The notes beneath the pieces are model-generated. The model searched no databases, was not told where the DNA came from, and saw only the letters and a list, made by a program, of their open reading frames with translations. A stretch of DNA of 9,078 nt from Chloroflexota bacterium. Lineage in GTDB: Bacteria > Chloroflexota > Dormibacteria > Dormibacterales > Dormibacteraceae. A program made the position numbers and the translations under genes. This document shows, in pieces, positions 6,270 to 9,078 of the stretch. The first letter of the stretch is position 1; the number at the start of each line of letters is the position of its first letter. The stretch lies in NCBI GenBank assembly GCA_003446775.1, contig DMCH01000085.1, forward strand, positions 1-9,078, given 5' to 3'.

Positions 6270-7022
6270 GTGGCGAGTAATTACAAGCCAATTGCCGTAG
6301 TCACGGGTGCTTCATCGGGTATCGGCGCGGCCACAGTCGTTGCGTTGGGCCGGCTCGGTTATCGCATCGCGGCGGGCGCGCGGCGATTGGAGCGCGTGCG
6401 TCGCGTGGTGGGCTCATCAGGCCTGGCCCTACCGCTGGATGTGACCAGGCTCGACAGCATCGACGCCTTCGTGGCTGAGGTGAAGAAAAAGTTCGGCCGC
6501 ATCGATGTGCTCGTCAACAATGCCGGCCTTGCGCGCGGCCTCACACCAGTTGCCGAGGGTCGTGATGAGGACTGGATCGAGATGTGGGAGGTCAACGTGC
6601 TCGGCCTGCTGCGGATGACCCGAGCGTGCCTGCCGCTCCTACGCAAGGCTAGGCACGGTCACATCGTCAACCTGGGATCGATCGCGGGTTTCGAGACGTA
6701 CAAGGGAGGGGCCGGCTACACCGCCAGCAAGCACGCGGTCCATGCCATCTCGCGCACGCTGCGACTCGAGTTGAATGGCGAGCCGATCCGGGTCACCGAA
6801 ATCGAGCCCGGGATGGTCGAGACCGAATTCAGCGTGGTGCGGTTCCATGGCGATCGCGATGCCGCCAAGGCTGTCTATAAAGGTGTGAAACCTCTTGTCG
6901 CCGCCGACATTGCGGATTGCATCGCCTTCGCCGTCACCCGCCCGCCGCACGTCGACATCGACGAGATCGTCATCCGCCCCATCGCGCAAGCGGCGACCTG
7001 GCTGGTAGCGCGCAAGCCTTAG
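6270..7022 (+). CDS. Short-chain dehydrogenase/reductase (classical SDR, YdfG-like)
   Basis: This 250-residue NAD(P)-dependent oxidoreductase has a single Rossmann domain. The cofactor motif TGASSGIG is at 12-19. GARR at 36-39, after the second strand, suggests NADP(H). LDVT follows at 56-59 and NNAG at 83-86. The catalytic residues are N109, S137, Y150 and K154 (YTASK). PGMVETEF at 180-187 ends the core. The C-terminal pattern KPLVAADIADCIAFAVTRPPHV resembles the YdfG/serine 3-dehydrogenase branch, which acts on 3-hydroxy acids and malonic semialdehyde, but the substrate of this one is not determined by sequence. It stands alone, divergent from a membrane protein gene and convergent with the kelch gene. 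Confidence 0.95.
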   Translation: MASNYKPIAVVTGASSGIGAATVVALGRLGYRIAAGARRLERVRRVVGSSGLALPLDVTRLDSIDAFVAEVKKKFGRIDVLVNNAGLARGLTPVAEGRDEDWIEMWEVNVLGLLRMTRACLPLLRKARHGHIVNLGSIAGFETYKGGAGYTASKHAVHAISRTLRLELNGEPIRVTEIEPGMVETEFSVVRFHGDRDAAKAVYKGVKPLVAADIADCIAFAVTRPPHVDIDEIVIRPIAQAATWLVARKP

Positions 7023-7052
7023 CGTCGTTCGGCGATCTTCACGTGGCTGGTG

Positions 7053-7070
7053 GGCCGGAGAACTCCGGCC
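7053..7070. repeat. Inverted repeat downstream of the SDR gene
   Basis: GGCCGGAG and CTCCGGCC are perfect 8-bp complements separated by AA. The hairpin lies 30 bases after the SDR stop without a T-run behind it, so it is at most a weak terminator. Confidence 0.45.
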
Positions 7071-7089
7071 ATCCCCAACCCACATGCAT

Positions 7090-7137
7090 CCCGCTGACGT
7101 GGCCGGGAGTACTTATTTCGACAGTCCCATCAGCGGG
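7090..7137. repeat. Spaced inverted repeat
   Basis: CCCGCTGA (7090-7097) and TCAGCGGG (7130-7137) are perfect complements 32 bases apart, with a nested GGGA/TCCC pair. The centre (AGTACTTATTTCGACAG) is AT-rich for this genome. It may be a structured 3' tail or a remnant of a small element; nothing further can be said. Confidence 0.35.
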
Positions 7138-7173
7138 AAAGAGCGCAGCCGCGCCGGCGAAGCCGGCCCGGCG

Positions 7174-7202
7174 ATGAGGAAAACCGGCAGGTTTTTCCTC
7201 AT
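7174..7202. terminator. Probable bidirectional terminator between SDR and kelch genes
   Basis: ATGAGGAAAACC (7174-7185) pairs with GGTTTTTCCTCAT (7190-7202): twelve base pairs with one bulged T and a GGCA loop. A-rich and T-rich tracts flank the loop, so the inner AACC/GGTT hairpin is followed by a T-run on either strand. It ends eight bases beyond the kelch stop on the minus strand, so it fits ending both convergent transcripts. A GCCGGC-GAA-GCCGGC hairpin (7153-7167) stands beside it. Confidence 0.5.
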
Positions 7203-7209
7203 AACTTTC

Positions 7210-8142
7210 TCAGTGGAGGCGGCGCCAGCTCTTGCCACTCCACGCCCACTCGGCGGTATTCAGTGTGGCTCCGGCGCCGGAGGCTTCATTCAGACCACCA
7301 AAGACCAGGATTTCGCGACCGTCGAATGCAGCTCCAAAGCCAAGTAGCCTCGGTCCGAGTGTGCTGCTACCGACCCAGACCCATGTACCGGCCGCCCAAC
7401 GCCACAGCTCGAGCTGATTTGAGTATGGGGCGCCCGCCAGCAACCAAAGCGAGTGACGGTCGGCGACGACGAGGCCGGAGGGTGGGAGGTGCAACTCGTT
7501 GGTGGCCGCCGTCTCGAGCAGCCAGTCGGAACCAGTCCATCGCCAGGTGTTGGTCATCGCATCTTTGGGGATCACATAGCCACCGAACGCTATCAAGGCG
7601 CCAGTGGCGGGATCGATGCCCAGGCTCGCTCCAAGCCGCGATGGTGGCGAATGTTCCGGATGCAGCTGGCGCCAGCCCGACTTCGACAACAACCATGTCT
7701 CTTCGGCATGTGCCCCGGCTCCGATTACCAATACGCCTCCGAGCTTGGGATCGTCGATCGCAGTCGGACCTGAGAGTTTGGGCCCGCTACCGAGTAATTG
7801 GCTCCAAACACCGGCGCGGAATTGCCAGGTGTCGTAGAGCGCAACGTAACCATCCAGGGCAGTCGCATCCCAACCGCCATAGGCGACGACGCTCGAAGTC
7901 GAGGGATCCGGCGCCAACGCCGACCCGAAAACGGGATGGCCCCCGAAACCAGGCTCCTGGCTCCAACACGATCCCGACCACATCCAGGTGGCATCGGAGC
8001 TTGGCGTGTTGTCGAGCCGATCGAACACGAGAATCCCAGATCCTGATGGCAGCGTAGCTGCACTCGAGCCGATTGCCGGGAGCCAGGTATGGCAAGCCGG
8101 TGGTGTTGCGGTTCGTGTGGGTTCGCAGGATGCAATCAACAA
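7210..8142 (-). CDS. Kelch-like beta-propeller lipoprotein
   Basis: A 310-residue reading from the TTG at 8140-8142 encodes an extracytoplasmic kelch/galactose-oxidase-like propeller. Repeats with FGG or equivalent turns, each followed by an aromatic W-x-W/F strand, occur near 36-60 (LVFDRL, WMWSGSCW), 82-114 (VVAYGGW, YDTWQFRAGVW), 137-157 (VLVIGAGA, TWLLSKSGW), 183-207 (LIAFGGY, TWRWTGSDW), 232-256 (LWLLAGAP, LWRWAAGTWVW) and 278-306 (ILVFGGL, EWAWSGKSW), so about six blades. A lipobox IASC ends at residue 6, but the rest of the signal peptide lies upstream of the TTG, so the true start is probably further up (see 8143-8190). No catalytic residues of galactose oxidase are seen; a binding or scaffold role is likely. 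Codon use appears less GC-biased than in the pyr genes, which may point to transfer. Confidence 0.82.
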   Translation of the reverse strand: MLIASCEPTRTATPPACHTWLPAIGSSAATLPSGSGILVFDRLDNTPSSDATWMWSGSCWSQEPGFGGHPVFGSALAPDPSTSSVVAYGGWDATALDGYVALYDTWQFRAGVWSQLLGSGPKLSGPTAIDDPKLGGVLVIGAGAHAEETWLLSKSGWRQLHPEHSPPSRLGASLGIDPATGALIAFGGYVIPKDAMTNTWRWTGSDWLLETAATNELHLPPSGLVVADRHSLWLLAGAPYSNQLELWRWAAGTWVWVGSSTLGPRLLGFGAAFDGREILVFGGLNEASGAGATLNTAEWAWSGKSWRRLH

Positions 8143-8190
8143 GGCGGGGCTGATGAAGGCTAGAGCGGTCAGCCGAGCGGCGAGCTTCGT
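8143..8190 (-). other. Probable N-terminal signal peptide extension of the kelch gene, ACG in start position
   Basis: The kelch frame is open 21 codons further upstream. Read from ACG at 8190-8188 it gives (M)KLAARLTALAFISPA and then LLIASC, a textbook 22-residue lipoprotein signal peptide with a basic start, hydrophobic core and lipobox. AGGAAG (8199-8194) sits three bases before the ACG. There is no ATG, GTG or TTG between the in-frame stop at 8208-8206 and the TTG at 8142. Initiation at ACG, a lost ATG, or a base error all fit. Confidence 0.6.
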
Positions 8191-8239
8191 TTTCTTCCTA
8201 CTTGATCAAGCCGGCCGCACGGGCCTCAGCGGTCGTCAT

Positions 8240-8401
8240 TCAACAACCTGGGTCGCCGTAGTTTCCGCAACACGCCTGCCGGCGCACGATCTTGCGCCCG
8301 ACATTGCCGAATACGCGCGCAGCTCGTTCGAGGAAGCCGTACTCGCCAGCCCGCAGGTTCGCGATATAGCTGGATGGTCGGGGCGGCTCCTGCCCGCTCA
8401 T
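8240..8401 (-). CDS. Small ORF, 53 residues, with C-terminal CCGNYGDPGC
   Basis: ATG at 8401-8399 opens a 53-codon frame closed by TGA at 8242-8240. The product starts MSGQEPPRPSSYIANL, has an amphipathic basic middle (GFLERAARVFGNVGRKIVRR) and ends in CCGNYGDPGC with cysteines at 44, 45 and 53. Such short C-terminal CCGNxGxPGC tails are something I recall from small hypothetical proteins of high-GC bacteria. The function is unknown; metal binding or a redox site are guesses. The upstream region has no strong Shine-Dalgarno sequence (AGAGAA lies about 11 bases away), and a TATCTT -10-like box is further up. It lies between the DUF3465 and kelch genes on the same strand. Confidence 0.5.
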   Translation of the reverse strand: MSGQEPPRPSSYIANLRAGEYGFLERAARVFGNVGRKIVRRQACCGNYGDPGC

Positions 8402-8551
8402 GACTGCAATTGTTCTCTAAAAAAGATAACGCGTGGCCTGTAGGTCGGATTATTCCGGCCGTCACCCGGCGTCGACACTCCAGGCGCCTGCCAATCGTGG
8501 CCGGGAGAGGGGATAGTCCGAGGAAGGGGACCGTGGTCCTCTTCCTCGATC
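8402..8551. other. Intergenic stretch between DUF3465 gene and small ORF
   Basis: Apart from the hairpin at 8519-8548, it holds a 10-bp palindrome CAGGCGCCTG (8481-8490), the pair GGCC/GGCC around 8435-8460 and an A6 run near 8419. A minus-strand TATCTT may serve as -10 for the small ORF. I see no further gene. Confidence 0.4.
8519..8548 (-). terminator. Strong hairpin after the DUF3465 gene
   Basis: CGAGGAAGGGGAC (8519-8531) pairs with GTCCTCTTCCTCG (8536-8548): 13 base pairs with one G-U, closed by a CGTG loop. It begins three bases beyond the stop of the DUF3465 gene and so probably ends the hisA-lipoprotein transcript or protects its 3' end. There is no T-run behind it on the minus strand, so it is not a classical intrinsic terminator. 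Confidence 0.5.
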
Positions 8552-8965
8552 TCACTCGTAATAATTATTGGCGAACTCGATCCAGCCTGGATTCGGACAT
8601 CCGCTGGACGTGTGCGCGTGCGTGCAGTGCACACCCAGCCGGGGACCTGGATCAATGTACAGCTCGCCGTGGATCACGACAGTGTCGCCGGCGTGAATAG
8701 GGACGCTTGGAGCCAGGGAGGTGTTGTGGTCCACCTCCAGACTCTCGCCAGTGGTCGTCTTGACCTCGAAGCGCTCATGACCTCCCGATTCCACTGAGTC
8801 CGCAAGCACTGTTGCGTCGAAAGTGACCTCGGCGCCGCTGGTGCCGTTGGCGATGTCCTGGTGAAGGCCCTGGTCGTCGGGTGCTTCGCGACCGCCGCAG
8901 GCCGAGACGGCGATCACAACGGCGGCGAACGCACCCAATGCAAGGGCGGTCCACGTGAGTCTCAC
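8552..8965 (-). CDS. DUF3465-type lipoprotein
   Basis: This 137-residue exported protein has a signal peptide (1-22) with lipobox VSAC and lipidated C23 followed by GG, so it should be anchored at the outer face of the membrane. The mature part matches the pattern I know for DUF3465: FEVKTTTGESLEVDHN (66-81), LAP (84-86), AGDTVVIHGELY (92-103), then GVHCTHAHT (111-119) and PGWIE (126-130), where relatives typically have HWTHHDPxGRHxxGWIE. The fold is probably a small OB-like beta barrel. The function of the family is not established. Two extra cysteines (C114, C123) replace usual Trp/His-type positions and could form a disulphide. The GTG start overlaps the hisA stop in GTGA (8965-8962), so translation is coupled to hisA although no role in histidine synthesis is apparent. 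Confidence 0.82.
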   Translation of the reverse strand: MRLTWTALALGAFAAVVIAVSACGGREAPDDQGLHQDIANGTSGAEVTFDATVLADSVESGGHERFEVKTTTGESLEVDHNTSLAPSVPIHAGDTVVIHGELYIDPGPRLGVHCTHAHTSSGCPNPGWIEFANNYYE

Positions 8966-9078
8966 AGCCGCAGGGCTTGTTCCAGCGACAGCTTGCCCTC
9001 GTAAAGGGACCGCCCGAGGATCACGCCCGCAGCGCCTGTTTCGCGAACCCCGCGGATGTCGTTGAGCGACGAGATGCC
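8962..9078 (-). CDS. hisA: Phosphoribosylformimino-AICAR isomerase, C-terminal end (5' end outside window)
   Basis: Only the last 38 codons are present. They read GISSLNDIRGVRETGAAGVI, then LGRSLYEGKLSLEQALRL and a TGA stop. This is the end of a HisA-type TIM barrel: the GIxSLxDI strand and helix, the second phosphate-binding turn GVILGRSLYEG, and the last helix. HisA opens the ProFAR ring in histidine synthesis. The bifunctional actinobacterial form PriA has the same end pattern and cannot be told apart from this fragment. The rest of the histidine operon should lie beyond the window on the minus strand. Confidence 0.88.
   Translation of the reverse strand, partial: GISSLNDIRGVRETGAAGVILGRSLYEGKLSLEQALRL

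Noticed and set aside
7263..8057. A 264-residue plus-strand open frame
   Set aside because: It is Arg/Ser/Pro-rich without fold signals and mirrors the kelch gene, whose repeats are clear on the minus strand.
7988..8443. A 151-residue plus-strand open frame
   Set aside because: It runs antisense to the kelch start, its signal peptide and the small ORF, and has no recognisable domain.
1..9078. CRISPR array, phage, transposase or defence system
   Set aside because: No regularly spaced repeats, integrase, transposase or known defence proteins were found on either strand.

Overview
This window is high-GC bacterial DNA with tightly packed genes, frequent GTG starts, 4-base start/stop overlaps and TAnnnT-like -10 elements. 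The carB-pyrK-pyrD order, with a class 1B (NAD-linked) dihydroorotate dehydrogenase, fits Actinomycetota, Chloroflexota or a related uncultured soil lineage such as Dormibacterota. No rRNA or other phylogenetic marker is present, so the assignment is an inference.

Layout. (1) 1-2690, plus strand: the 3' part of a pyrimidine operon, with the end of carB, then pyrK and pyrD. CarB makes carbamoyl phosphate. PyrD with PyrK oxidises dihydroorotate and passes the electrons to NAD+. (2) 2700-3380, plus: a four-helix membrane protein of unknown function, translated from a Shine-Dalgarno sequence that overlaps the pyrD stop. (3) 3377-4633, minus: an MFS_3-type exporter, convergent with gene 2 so that both stop codons lie in one CTAG. 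(4) 4652-5639, plus: an SRPBCC (START-like) protein and an uncharacterised 173-residue protein, probably an operon. The exporter and this pair diverge from a very short AT-rich promoter from which both may be read as leaderless mRNAs. (5) 5640-5746: intergenic, with a 9-bp inverted repeat that looks like a shrunken tRNA-Leu. (6) 5747-6211, minus: a small single-pass membrane protein, divergent from (7) 6270-7022, plus: a classical SDR oxidoreductase. (8) 7023-7209: an intergenic stretch with several hairpins between convergent genes. (9) 7210-8190, minus: a kelch-like beta-propeller lipoprotein whose signal peptide lies upstream of the first standard start codon. (10) 8240-8401, minus: a 53-codon small ORF ending in a CCGNYGDPGC motif. 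(11) 8552-9078, minus: a DUF3465-type lipoprotein translationally coupled to the end of hisA, followed by a strong hairpin.

Most of the window is core metabolism and ordinary accessory genes. I do not see a defence system, a complete mobile element, a CRISPR array or a biosynthetic cluster. The most interesting points are the palindromic element fused into the carB tail, which could pair with the pyrK ribosome binding site; the tRNA-Leu-like relic; the kelch lipoprotein with ACG where ATG is expected; the small cysteine-motif ORF; and the paired divergent promoters.
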